A DNA stretch of 64,000 nt from Mixia osmundae IAM 14324 (Eukaryota > Basidiomycota > Mixiomycetes > Mixiales > Mixiaceae), in assembly GCF_000708205.1 (NCBI RefSeq), contig NW_014575559.1, forward strand, positions 894,575 through 958,574. Direction: 5' to 3'. Each line of letters begins with the position of its first letter. The first letter of the stretch is position 1. Made by a program: the position numbers and the translations under genes. The notes below the pieces were generated by a model. That model saw only the letters and a program-made list of their open reading frames with translations, was not told where the DNA came from and searched no databases. This document shows, piece by piece, positions 34,101 through 45,378 of this stretch.

Positions 34101-34385
34101 CATGAGCGTGGGGTCATTGTAAGGTATCGTAGACGATGACGGTACGAATGTGTGCGGCAGATCTTTGTGATGCTCAAAGTAGTCAATGAACGTCGCTCGT
34201 ACTTTGCTAGCGGGCCAGTCGCCGAATTGCGAGCTTGTACTTGCCATCCTTGCGAGCGAGGCGAGACTACTATGAGTCCACTTGAGCGATCCTACCGTCG
34301 TTATCGCGCTCCGACGACAAATTTGACGTAACAGGCGCTGAGTGACACGATGACGGTTCTGAGCTTGCCAGGCTCGTAAGAGCAT
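31110..34385 (-). CDS. ALA1: Alanyl-tRNA synthetase, likely dual mitochondrial and cytosolic
   Basis: The class II core ([45 protein letters not shown]) is followed by [12 protein letters not shown], the tRNA-recognition region, the editing domain with its zinc/histidine motifs (NNHTGTH and [12 protein letters not shown]), and the C-Ala dimerisation region. Two ATGs are in frame. The one at 34247 gives the cytosolic enzyme. The one at 34385 adds 46 residues rich in Arg, Gln, Ser and Leu and nearly free of acids, as expected for a mitochondrial leader. Introns include 33945-33991 (GC donor) and short ones near 33898, 33560, 31533 and 31230. The GC-AG intron is firm because [16 protein letters not shown] must be contiguous. 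It is divergent from the TM9SF gene. Confidence 0.96.
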
Positions 34386-34549
34386 GCACTAGCTGTCTGT
34401 CAAGTCGTCTGCTCCCGGTCAGCGGTGATGGGAAGCTGCCACTCGAGCAATCTGCAGACTGACTCGATCACGCGAAAGCAGCAGGAACCACTTCGAAAGC
34501 GCGACGACGACCGAGCCTTGTCGACCTTGCCGCGCAAGACGTGGCAGCG

Positions 34550-36712
34550 ATGGCAGCTCGAGCAGCGTGCTTAGCGCTGGCAATAGGCGTGCTACCTGTG
34601 CACTCGTTCTATCTGCCAGGTTCTGCACCTGCGCAGTACAAGGATGGCGACAGGATACCTGTCCTCGTCAACGCGCTGACACCTCAGATTGCGCCTCATG
34701 CCCAGCTCAAGAGCGTCATCTCATACAATTACTATGAGCCTGCGTTTGGGTTCTGCCAGCCGCCGGATGGGCCGAAGCAGCAGAGTGAAGCGCTCGGTTC
34801 CATCCTGTTTGGCGACCGAATCTACTCTGCGCCTTTCGAGATTGACATGATGCGCAACACGTCATGCCGAGTGCTCTGTGCTGCCAACATATCCTCGACG
34901 AACGCGCAATTTGTGAACCAACGGATACGGGAAGACTACACGCTCAATGTTCTCATAGATGGATTGCCCGCGGCGGAAATGAAAAAGGATGATCGCACGA
35001 ACGAGATCTTCTACTCGTCCGGCTTCGAGCTAGGCGATGACTCTTCACTTGTCACGGGATCTACTTCAGGCACGGATGATCATTCGACGCCTACGCTGCA
35101 TACGCACTACAACTTCTATCTCGAGTATCATGATAGAAGTGACGGCACGCGTCGCGTCGTGGGCGCAGTCGTCTGGCCGAGGAGTATCGACAGCGGTCGA
35201 CCTTCGTCGTCAAACGGCGAAGCCGATTGCTATGCAGAGCGATCCTATAGACTCTCGGAAACGGCGGACAACGAATTCTTCTGGACGTATTCAGTCTACT
35301 GGACACCCTCTGCTACGCCCTGGGCGACGCGTTGGGATCATTACCTGCACATATTCGACCCGAGGATCCATTGGTTCTCACTGATCAACAGTATCGTCAT
35401 CGCCGTCTTCCTCTGCATCATGGTCGGCACTATACTTGCTCGAGCAGTCCAGAAAGATCTAAGCAGATACAACGCCATCGACCTCGAGGTATGCGTTTCT
35501 CAAGCTCTCCTGCTGCAGACCTGATCATCGACGAGCAGGAGGATGTGACAGACGACATGGGCTGGAAGCTACTACATGCGGATGTATTCAGACCGCCCCA
35601 AAAGGCCAGCGCGCTGTCGGTGACGATCGGCTCGGGATCCCAGCTAGCGGCAATGACGGGCGTGACGCTCATCTTTGCCTTGCTCGGCTTCCTTTCGCCA
35701 TCCAACAGAGGCCTTCTACCCACTGTGATGATCGTCTGCTGGACGTTCTTCGGCTCGATATCAGGCTATGTCTCTGCAAGGCTGTACGCTACCTTCAACG
35801 GACAAAACTGGAAGACCAACTTGGGCGCTACTGCCTTGACTTTCCCCACGTGCGTGATGCACGAAGGCGTCACGTGAAAGCTGACATGTCCTCCAGCATC
35901 CTGTTTGGCGCGCTGAACCTGCTCAACTTCTTCCTCTTGACCTCGGGCTCATCTGGCGCAGTGCCCTTCGGTTCGTCGTCAGTAAGCACTCGTGCTTTAA
36001 AGCTCATTTCTCTGGCGCGCAGGCACGATGGTCGCAATCGTACTGCTCTGGTTCTGCATCTCGATTCCACTCGTCATCGTCGGCGGCGTCTTCGGCGTCA
36101 GGCAAGGTCCCATCTCAATGCCAGTACGGACCAATGCGATCCCGCGACAGATACCGCCAACAATCTGGTACCTTCGCGCGTGGCCCAGTGCGATCCTAGC
36201 CGGCGTGCTGCCTTTCAGTGCAGTCTTCATCGAGCTCTTCTTCGTCATGTCGAGTCTCTTTGGCAATAAGGTCTACTATGCCTTTGGCTTCATGACGCTC
36301 TGCATGTCTGTCGTCGTACTGACAACCGCAACTGTCACCGTACTCATGACATGCAAGTCTCATTGTCATGCGCCAGAACAGCGCTGATGGGAAGTTTGTG
36401 CAGACTTTGCGCTCTGCGCAGAAGATTACAGGTGGCAGTGGCGAGCGTTTCTGTGCGGAGGTGGCAGCGCGTTCTGGGTCTTCATCTGTACGTCCCCTAC
36501 ACTTCCTCTTTTGTCTGTGCTCATATGCCGGTATAGACGGCTTGTCTTACTGGGCCTCGCGGCTTTCGCTCAATGGCCTTTCGCTCAAAGTGCTCTATCT
36601 GGGATACTTGTCGCTCGTCACGCTCGTAACGTTCTTGATCGGCGGAAGCATAGGCTTCATTGCCTCTTTCGTCTTCATGAGAAAGATCTACTCGCACTTG
36701 CGTGTCGACTGA
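34550..36712 (+). CDS. Transmembrane 9 superfamily (EMP70) protein
   Basis: The start at 34550 gives a signal peptide ([14 protein letters not shown]) followed by the family's mature start [15 protein letters not shown]. The lumenal domain ([31 protein letters not shown]) is followed by nine membrane segments, with [15 protein letters not shown] and [10 protein letters not shown] on the way. The C-terminus is [12 protein letters not shown], where most members have a K-x-D-type Golgi signal; RVD here keeps the basic-x-Asp form. Several introns of about 50 nt split the membrane part (near 35490, 35850, 35985, 36350 and 36490). Family members sit in the Golgi or endosomes and help sort membrane proteins with glycine-rich segments. 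The stop is ten bases from the stop of the next gene on the other strand. Confidence 0.92.
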
Positions 36713-36722
36713 CGAATGCATT

Positions 36723-37756
36723 TCACGAGATGTATACCACCCGAGGCACATCGAAGATACTCTTACGTTGCACTTGAAGCTTGTGCTCTCGTTCAATCAA
36801 CTGACAGAGGGCATCTTGCTGGTCATGTCCATGCTCGAACACGAGTCTAGGCAAGGGGCCCGCTGTTTTTTGGATCAGGAGCTGCGCGTGCAGCGAGAGG
36901 ATGCGCTTGTAGAATCGCAGGCCATCGTCTGATTGTCGATCAAATTTGTGCTCCCTTGCATTCGCATCTAGCGCCAGCCGATCCTCCCAGTTCAGTACTG
37001 ACGCGTCCAGTGCAGCCCATTCGCTGGTCCGAATGTATGGCGGGTTCGAAACGACGAGATCAAAAGGCTGTCCGCAGTTCGTTGCCAAAGCCAAGCCTAC
37101 AAAGCTTTCGTCGAACAGATCCGCCTTGACGAGCTTGACGTTACCGCCGTGTGCTATGCAATTCTCTCGGGCCAAGGCTAGCGCAGCGTCACTCGTGTCG
37201 ACTGCTGTGATGCTGACATCGTCTGGGTCGAGCGAGTGAGCGATCAAGATCGATATGCAGCCTGAACCCGTCCCTATCTCGAGAATACGCAAAGGAGCGG
37301 GCGCTTTCGCCTGCGACTTAGCAAGCGCAACATACTGTTTTAGCGCGTCAACCAAGTCGATGGTCCATTGCTCGGTCTCCGGTCTGGGTATGAGTATGGG
37401 CGGACGTATGCGTAGCTCGAGCGAGCCAAAGGGCTGGGTGCCTATGAGTCTTTATTGAGTCATCGCAGCGAAAAAGACATGACCCATGGCGAACCGATGA
37501 TATAAGCGAGCGGCTTGCGATCGTGCACATGTTGATGAGTCCATCGTCGCAGCTGCCGAAGCTTTCGTCGGGTCAGACCAGCCGAGATGTCGCTTGTTTG
37601 CAGAGCTTGTAGCAACCAACGCAGGGCCGGGTGATAGGCTCTTGCTCTTCGTCGGCCTGACAGATCTTGCGTTCTATCTCTAGCAGAGAGGCGACGCGAT
37701 AGAACCTGCAAGACACGAAGAGGCTGCCAGATCACTCGTGCCCGGCCACCGGCCAT
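36723..37756 (-). CDS. MTQ1: Release factor glutamine methyltransferase (HemK/PrmC, mitochondrial)
   Basis: Two main exons are joined by an intron near 37443-37500 that restores [13 protein letters not shown]. The N-terminal helical part is Arg-rich ([19 protein letters not shown]), in keeping with mitochondrial import. The methyltransferase fold shows [17 protein letters not shown] (SAM loop), [15 protein letters not shown], and the catalytic NPPY in [14 protein letters not shown]. The enzyme methylates the glutamine of the GGQ motif in release factors, and this member would serve the mitochondrial factor. The HGHDQ segment near the end is also typical. It is tail-to-tail with the TM9SF gene with ten bases between stops, so the 3' ends of the two transcripts must overlap. 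Confidence 0.92.
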
Positions 37757-38303
37757 GCAGCGGGATCGCGCAACCTGATGTCAACCTCGACGAAACGCGT
37801 TCCTGTTGAAACATTGACAGGTTGAATTGTCGCAGTTCTCTTGCCCAAAGCAAAGCGTCATGTCTTTGCAGACGCCGTGATGCTATCAGATTTCCCCTCC
37901 GTCCTCGATAAAGTTTGATTCGATGGCGCCCTTCCTAGCTTGCCGACTTCAGCTTCCCATGAACATCATTCACTTCCACGAAGCTCATCAGTCCTTCCCC
38001 AAAGTAAACAGCTGACAAGTGGACACGCTATACTTGCTGCTATATGATTGCAAAATTTCTGTACTTGACTCCTTCAGACAATCTCGCGTAACTGGAACAT
38101 GGATCTCGGCACGGCGATGTCGACCTGATCGTGCAATCTTCCAGCTCATGACGCTTACGCTTTGCGTCTGCTGACTGACCACGCGCCGCGTCGACTGTCA
38201 CGGCACTCACCCGCTCACTTAGTCTCTGTGGATGATCATGTAAAGATTGCATTCGCGAGACTCTTTGATCGGATCACTACTGCGCTCGGCCCGAGCCGCA
38301 CAC
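37757..38303. other. 547 bases without a recognised gene
   Basis: The stretch lies upstream of the MTQ1 start and downstream of the RNase H-fold gene stop, both on the minus strand. It should hold the MTQ1 promoter. Only short frames without family likeness are seen, and I noted no repeat. Confidence 0.5.
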
Positions 38304-39228
38304 CTAGCCGCGAATGGCAGACTCAGCAAGCTGATCGACCATCCTGCTGTCCGTTGCCACCTCTCGATACTTGGCGCCGCAGATGAAGTGAGCAGCCAGC
38401 GAGGGGCCTTGATCAGAATGCTCGAGCTCTTTGAAGATGTTATGAAGAGCAGTCAGAACGGCGCGGGACTCGCTGAAAAGCGTCCACGACACCGTGGGTG
38501 CTTTCAATTCACCATCGAGAACGATCGTGAGCGTTTTGAGTACAGCTTTGAGCTCGGCGACATCGATATTGGTTTCTTTGGGTTCGGATAGACTGCCTCC
38601 GTGGTACGTTTCCTTGCCCGCATCGTCGATGTAGTTGATAGCGATGCCACTACCGACGAAAGGTCCGCCGCCTCTTGCGCTCGTCGAGACGATGTGCATG
38701 CCAGGTCCGAGACTGTTGAGGATCTGCTCTTGAACCTCGTTGACGAGCCAGGCATGCTGCCGAGTGATCTTGGCCAACGGTTCCTGTGGCCACGAGATCG
38801 ATTGCATCACAGGCAGCTGAGTGCCTCTGGGCATCCCTTCGGCCTTGGCAATCGCTGTACGCAAGCTTGCTCTATCAATCACCGCAGATCGGGTCAGCAC
38901 GCTATCGTGAGGCAGCTGGGTGGACTGACGCAAAGGCAGAGATAACATTGAGAGCTTCGGCTTGACCCATGTTGTACTTCGTGACTTGCGTGAGGGTTGG
39001 ATGACGATGAAAGAATGGACGATCCACGCTGCTTGAATTTGATTTCTGGTGGTGACTGGTGTATAAGTCCGGCGAGGAGCTGAGGTAGAACGGTTCGAAC
39101 GAGACCGCGTCCGCTGAGCGAGCACGCGTCGGAGGCGCACTCGAAGCCGTCTTTGTCGATGCGAGAGCGCCTACTCGATCGCACACGGGCTGGTTTCCGG
39201 CATGTGCGAATCGCAGTGAGCTTGACAT
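38304..39228 (-). CDS. RNase H-fold protein of unknown role
   Basis: Two exons (39228-38930 and 38871-38304), joined by a 58-nt intron, encode 288 residues. The N-terminal third is Ser/Arg/Pro-rich and could include a mitochondrial leader. The rest contains an RNase H-like pattern: a beta strand with GSGIAINYIDDAGKE, an acidic residue in TNIDVAELKAVLKTLTIVL (the E of the D-E-D set), and TVSWTLFSESRAVLTALHN, where the usual Asp of the FSDSxxAL motif is Glu. RNase H domains of this subtype occur both in host proteins and in retroelements. Here there is no reverse transcriptase nearby and the gene is cleanly spliced, so I favour a host gene. Activity is doubtful until the acidic set is checked. 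Confidence 0.65.
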
Positions 39229-40255
39229 GGTATGTGTTGATACCTACGCCTGCCAAGTGAATTTTTAAAGAGTGTAGACTCGTGAAGGCAGTGCATACTG
39301 TGTTTCTATGCTGCTGGACCTCTCACACTGCCAGAGCGAATCGCATGCTGACCCAGGTGACTCACATCGCGTCCGAATACGTCTGAGCTGACCGAGACCA
39401 GACAACGATGACTGACCGAGTTTGCTAGACTTGTCATGACAGCTTCGATGGGCTTATGCTGACGCCAGAGAGAGATTGATGGAATGCACCATCGTCGTGC
39501 TTCTGATGGCAACAGCTTGCAAGCGGTGACATATCGACGTGACAGTATGCTGAAGCAGTCAATGACTAGACTAGCGTCGGTAGTCTTTGCGATAAGGCGA
39601 ACCAGGAGATGCGGCAGCCGAGCGGCACATGACGGCTTGCGAGCTGCACACTTCGATGAAGTACTGTAGCATAGAGCACGAATCCCGATGACACCAGCAC
39701 GAAGCCTTGCCTATTTGCAAACGAGTGGGATGCAAACGTTGGCTTTTGGTTTGACAAGGCTGCGATGGCCGACTTGTTTGCGCCTATCGCCGTATACGCA
39801 CAGGGCAACTTTGCTTTCCAGAGAGATCATACTGTCTGACTGCATAGTATGTGCTACTTTCGAGTGCACTGACTAGGTCGCTCCTGACAGTCGTGAGATC
39901 GATACGTCGGAGACTGCTAGACATCATAGACAAAGAGAGCTTGAGGACTCAGATCTTAAACTTGAGCCTCAGACAATCGTGTTGTGTGGACAATGCGATC
40001 AAGTGTATCATCGGATCCAAGCCAGGCAAGTAGAGGATGGGGCGACGCGCATCGCGGCACGGACAGGGTTGCGAGTGAGGCCTCGAGCGTCGGTTCGCCG
40101 TCGACACGTGTTTGCCATCAATGCTGTCCCTACACGCGTCACATGATATCCGAATTTGGCAGATGCATGTGCTTCCTGCCCCGGCCGGACTTGAAGCTCG
40201 GTGCCACTTTGCTCAGTGTAGCTCCATCCCATTCGACGTACGGTCTTCCAGGCAG
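39229..40255. other. About 1.0 kb without a recognised gene
   Basis: The stretch lies between two divergent genes (the RNase H-fold gene on the minus strand and the sugar porter on the plus strand), so it should hold both promoters. The open frames in it are short and show no likeness to known proteins. I see no tRNA-like cloverleaf or strong repeat. Confidence 0.5.
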
Positions 40256-42280
40256 ATGATCGACCAACCGAAGATGATCACGCCACTCGGCATAGTGCTC
40301 GCGCTGATATCCTCAATGGCAGGCTTTCGTGCGGACTTTACTTGCGCTCGATAGTCTGTGCTAATGTTTGCAGCCCTTCAGTATTCGGGTATGACACAGG
40401 CCAGATCTCGGACATCGTCAGTGCCTCCTTGCGATCATCTATGGACATCTTTAAAATTATGCACGCAGCTCGTGATGCGAGATTTCCTAGAGCGCTTTGG
40501 GGAAACCAACACGTCGGGCGGTGTTCAGTTCTCGAACGTCCGGGAAGGCCTGATCGTCGGCATGCTATCGATTGGTTCAGGACTAGGCGCGCTATCACAA
40601 GCGCCGTTCTCCGACCGACTGGGCCGTCGGAAGGCCATGATGATCTTTTTATCGGTCTTCATGGTTGGAGTACTCATACAAGTACTCAGCTATAGCAGCT
40701 GGGTCCAGCTCATGATTGGGCGCTTCATTGCTGGCATGTAGGTGTTCTCAAGCATACACAGCGACGAAGGCCTGAAGTCCGGGACATGCGTGCAGTGGCG
40801 TCGGCGGCATGAGTGCTATAGCACCTCTTTACGTAGCCGAGACCGCGCACAAGCAGCTTCGTGGCACGCTCGTGGCAATGTTCCAGCTTTTCGTCACACT
40901 GGGTATCTTGATCGCCTACTGCATCTGCATAGGGACTCGCGACATAGCCGGCGCAGGATCATGGCGAACACGTCAGTACCAAGCAAGCCGAATGCAGACG
41001 TGCTGACACATCCATGCAGCTATCGCAATCGGCTTTCTTCCGCCCATCGTGATGATGGCAGGAGTTATCTTCATCCTCCCAGAATCTCCGCGTTGGCTTA
41101 TGGCCCACGATCGTTCTCAAGAAGCTGCTCAAGCAGTCGCAAGAATTGCAGTCATGCCTGCAGACTCTCCGTATGTTCTAAGAGAGGTCGAAAGCATCGC
41201 AAGCGCAGCACGTGCAGAAAAGATGCGCAGCAAAGCGACATGGTCTGATGCATTTCGACCGGCCGGCAAAACTCGCTACCGCACATTATTGTTGATATTT
41301 TTGCAAGTAGCACAGCAGGCAACCGGCGCCAATTATTTGTGCGCTTCCTCGTTGCTCTGAGACTGGCGGCTCATTGATTATGTAGCTTCTACTATGGTGC
41401 TACGGTACTTCAGAGCGTCGGAATCTCAGATTCCTTCGTCACGCAGCTGATACTTGGCGGCATCAATTTCGTTTGCACCCTCTTCGTTGGCCTGGTTGTG
41501 GTCAGAATCCTCAATCGTCGCACGGTCTTGATAGTCGGCGCGCTATGGCAGAGCGGGTGGCTTTTCATCTTTTCGGCAGTTGGTACTGCCAAGGACCCAA
41601 CCACGAACAAGGCGGCCGGCAATGTGATGGTGGTGGCGAGCGCGTTGTTCATCTTGGGCTTCGCATCTACGTGGGGTGTGTCCATCTGGGTAGCGGTCGC
41701 CGAAACACCGTCGACTCGCTTCAGAGCAAAGAGTGGCGCGCTGGCTACAGGATCGAACTGGATCAGCAATTTTGTTCTTGCTGTCAGTGCTCATTGATAC
41801 TTTTTGCTCGTGCTGACTGCCGTAATCAGTTTGCGACGCCTTTTGCCAACGAGGCGATATCCTTTTCCTATGGCTTTGTCTTTGCAGGCAAGCGCTTGCC
41901 AGGAACCTTGTGTGCTATGCTGAAAGGCATGCTTGATTTCAGGGTGCAATCTGTTCGCAGCAATCGTCGTCTATTTCACTTTGTATGAATCAAAAGATCT
42001 GACAGGTCAGTTCGGGGGCTTTTCAGTGGTCGCTGTGCTGATAGCCTCCTCTCGCTGCGCAGTCGAGGCCATCGACATGATGTATAATGATCCCGCAGTC
42101 AAGCCATGGACTAGCTCAAAATGGGTCCCACCTGGTTATGAATCTCGTCTCGACATAAAGCAACAAGCGGAAGCTGCCGAGCTCGGCAAGCCTACTGCAA
42201 CTGAACATCAAATCGAGAAAAGCTCTCTGGAAGATTCGAACACAAATTCTGATGGCCAGATTCGTAGCAAAAATGCGTAG
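40256..42280 (+). CDS. MFS sugar porter (hexose transporter family)
   Basis: The start at 40256 gives MIDQPKMITPLGIVLALISS. After an intron, LFGYDTGQISD follows, the classic first-helix motif of sugar porters. Other family marks are SDRLGRRKAMM (loop 2-3), GRFIAGMGVGGMSAIAPLYV, PESPRWLMAHDR, the mid-loop QQATGANYFYYG, and the C-terminal YESKDLTVEAIDMM. Twelve membrane segments can be counted across seven or more exons, with introns such as 42007-42052 joining DLT to VEAIDMM. It should bring a hexose or related sugar in with protons. The tail is hydrophilic and Glu-rich. The substrate cannot be told from sequence. Confidence 0.92.
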
Positions 42281-43043
42281 CGACACGGACGCACGATTGA
42301 TCACGCTCGATATGCTGTGCTCATACCGCAACAAGGATACGTCACTAATCAACATGTCGAGCATACCGATTTTCTGTGTCAAAATGTTGTCAATTTACTT
42401 CCCATTGACTATGTTGTCTGAGCCGTGCTGCATTTGCGCCAGTTGCAGCAGAGCACTCACCAGCGCCACTGTTGCGCCTCTCTGGTGGCCGCTACGCCAC
42501 TTCCACTCGTGCAGCGACATGCATACGCCACTTCAAAATGCTCTTCGGCTACTTTTGTATGATGCGGATGCCGCGATCTGATGTCTATGTGAATGAGGCT
42601 GACTTGACAGAGCAGCTGATACAATATGGGATGGTAAGATAGATTTCAAAGGTCTTGGTGCGGTCAGCACAGTCTTGCAATGCATCGTGATCTGCGCTCA
42701 CGCTGCGACGCGCCGGAGGCCTTGCAACATTTGACGGTCCTTGATGAAGGGAGGCTCGATCGCGCCTCCTAATTTGGCCAAGTCAAGCGGCGGAGAGGGC
42801 CGCTCCGCCGCCTTTCCGCACTGCTGGTTCAGCGAGCTGAGCCGAAGAGATACAGGCGCTGCGCTGATCGAAGTCGGCATTTGTGAAACCGATCCAGACG
42901 AGCGGTATATGTGACATTTCGGTGGAAAAGCTAACGCTCTTCAACCGCAACGCCTTGCCATTAAGACGGTAGCATAGACTGGCTCTGTTCAATTGAAGAG
43001 CGCGGAAGCGACGGGACCGAAGATCCAACAAAGGGCAGCCATC
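42281..43043. other. About 760 bases without a recognised gene
   Basis: The stretch holds the 3' flank of the sugar porter and the promoter of the second GT18 gene. Frames on both strands are short and Cys/Leu-rich without motifs. An inverted GGCGGAGAGGGCC...GCCGCC patch near 42790 is the only local feature. Confidence 0.5.
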
Positions 43044-45260
43044 ATGGAGCGCAAGAAGTCAGACGACGATGCGTCTCAGCATACGAGACTCAAATCTCAC
43101 GATAGCGGCCCTTTGTCGCCCAGACGGAACGCCGGCTTCCTCAACGCTTTGCTAGCGAGACCTTCCTACGACTCGCGCATACCTTTGCTGGCTGTCACCA
43201 CGGAGCCAGAGGCGGCTATCGACTCGCAGAGCTCATTGACGACGGCCGTTGACAGACGCGAATCAAGACCATCAAGCGACGGATCAGTTGGCAAGCGTGC
43301 ATCTTTCGGTAGCGCGAGCACACCACCTCGTGCGAGGTTGGAGCTCGACAGAGACGCAGACTCGCTGGCATCAAAGCCAATACGATATGATACGTACCAG
43401 CGATCCTCGGTGACCGGTCTGCCCTACTCGCCAACCGCACGCCTCTTTGGCAGTGTGGCCAGCAGCACTGCTTCTCAGAGCTGGCTATCACGAAAGATGA
43501 GACGACGTCAATTCGCCCTCTCTGCAGCCATTATCACTCTAGCTGCACTCATATATCTCTCTATAGCCCACAATGGCGACCACGCTACTTTCAATCGTTC
43601 CATGCGAGCTAGCGACAATTCTACAGGCTGGTCAGACAGCGACTCTATCTGGGACCGATTGAGGAATCCGACAGATCTGCTGAAATCGCTGCCGCATCCT
43701 TGGGCTGACACACAAGAGACCGATCCGTCCAAGAGCTGGTCCATCGATTCTATGCTCGGCAAGGTCAACGATCTGCACTTGCCGAGCCTGTCAGAATGGT
43801 CAGGCCAGCGTACAAGCACGCCTGTAGAGCAAGTCGAGCCGCAAGAAGTGCAAGTCGGACAGAAAGAAGCACAAGTCGAGCTACAGCCAGATCAACCTGC
43901 ATGGGATTACGCAGAAGAAATATTTGCTCCACCAAAGCTTCTCAATGCGACTAGTGGAGAACGAGCGAGTGAGCCAGAATGGCACACACGAAGGAGGAGA
44001 ACGCTAGCCATGGCCGCCTATTGTCGGCGGAATCCCCAAGCAAAGTGTCCAGAGAGGATGAGTCAGGTCGTTCTGATAGGCGTCGGACGATTCAAATGGG
44101 CGCTCGACGGCACCTTCGATAAGCCGTCGCCCTTTGCCAACGGCGAAGCAATTTTGGCAATGTCATTCCTGTATGGCCTCGATAAGAGAGAATATCCCTA
44201 CATCTATGTCGAAGACAATTACCCGAGGACAGAGCGCGATGTCGTCTTGCTCATCTCAAGGTATGTTGCTTTCGGCTCTGCAATAGCATGCACTGACGGT
44301 GCGGACCAGACTGTATGCTGAGCTGCAAGAAAGCGTCAAGATGGTCATATTAGACTATATCACCGAGCCAATGTGCCTCGACGATTCGACTTGCATCCGA
44401 TCAGACGTCTTTCCTACTGGCATGCCCCGATGGAAGATCTTTGTCTGGTAGGCACACAAGCTAGCTGCTCAGCGCACAAGTGCTCACGCGGTGACAGGGA
44501 TGCAATGGCAAATATTATGAACTATGAAGACAGGTCTCGCGCAGATTGGCACATCACAGCGGTACCGTCTTCAAAGACTGTCATTGGGACTTTCCTCGGT
44601 ATCACGATTTCTACCGAATGCTCAAAGTTTCAAATCGTGCCTTCAGACCAACGCAACCATTCAGCCTATGTCCTGGGCAAACAACGAGACTTCTTTGCAA
44701 AATCGTCTCTAGCATGGACAGCGGAAGACCTTGCCGAGCTCAAGAATGCAACCGGACTGGATCTGATAGCGGGAGTGAAACAGCCGAAAGATGAGAATGA
44801 CTACGTCTTGCCGGATGCGATCCGGAACATAGGTGCTGCTTCTCGAGACGACTTTATCACTCGAATTGGATCTGCCAAAGTCATGCTTGGTGTCGGGCTA
44901 CCCACAGATAGTCCATCGCCTTTCGAAGCGCTCTGCATGGGCACGCCGGTGGTCTTTCCGGTGCGAAAGATCAACGGATGGCAGGGCGACGAATGGGATG
45001 GCGATCTCACCCATTTCAACCCGCAATCGAAGCTCCTGGCTGATAGTGTAGCGGGAGAACCTCACGTCTATCATGTCGTCAGAGGAGATCGAGCAGGATT
45101 GATCAAGGCGGTCCAGAAAGCAATCAGTACGCCCATCGATCCCTACTTGGCGCCAGTCCTCTCAGACGAAAAATACCTCGAGCGGTTCGACGGCTTCATG
45201 TCGAAAGACTGGTATCAAGCTCATCTAGACATTCAAGAATTTTCTGTTGAGACTCAGTAA
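43044..45260 (+). CDS. GT18 family N-acetylglucosaminyltransferase (MGAT5-type), copy 2
   Basis: Three exons (43044-44260, 44310-44447, 44498-45260). A long basic, Ser-rich cytoplasmic part precedes one membrane segment (QFALSAAIITLAALIYLSIA) and a stem. The catalytic part matches copy 1 block for block: GRFKWALDGTFDKPSPFANG, then AILAMSFLYGLDKREYPYIY, PRWKIFVWDAM, GTFLGITISTECSKF, SAYVLGKQRDFF, LGVGLPTDSPSPFEALCMGT, GEPHVYHVVRGD and DPYLAPVLSDEKYLERFDGF. Here the 3' half is one exon, while copy 1 has extra introns, one of them GC-AG. The cytoplasmic tail is much longer than in copy 1. The two copies probably arose by an old duplication, since identity is moderate. Confidence 0.86.
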
Positions 45261-45378
45261 TACACTCTGTCATCATGTTGTAATCCCAGCACAATGCATG
45301 CGAGCACCGGCAGCTGGCAGGAGGAGGAGCAAGCTCGCGCCAGTCGCGTCACGCTTGTTCGTCTTTTGTACGCCGTCG

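Noticed and set aside
39050-39110. A GGTTCGA-type B-box suggesting a tRNA gene
   Set aside because: It lies inside a coding exon, and no matching acceptor stem or A-box could be folded. Other such matches near 25610 and 37030 also fall in genes.
38304-39228. Reading the RNase H-like gene as a retroelement remnant
   Set aside because: No reverse transcriptase, endonuclease, terminal repeat or poly-A tract was seen around it, and it has a clean spliceosomal intron.
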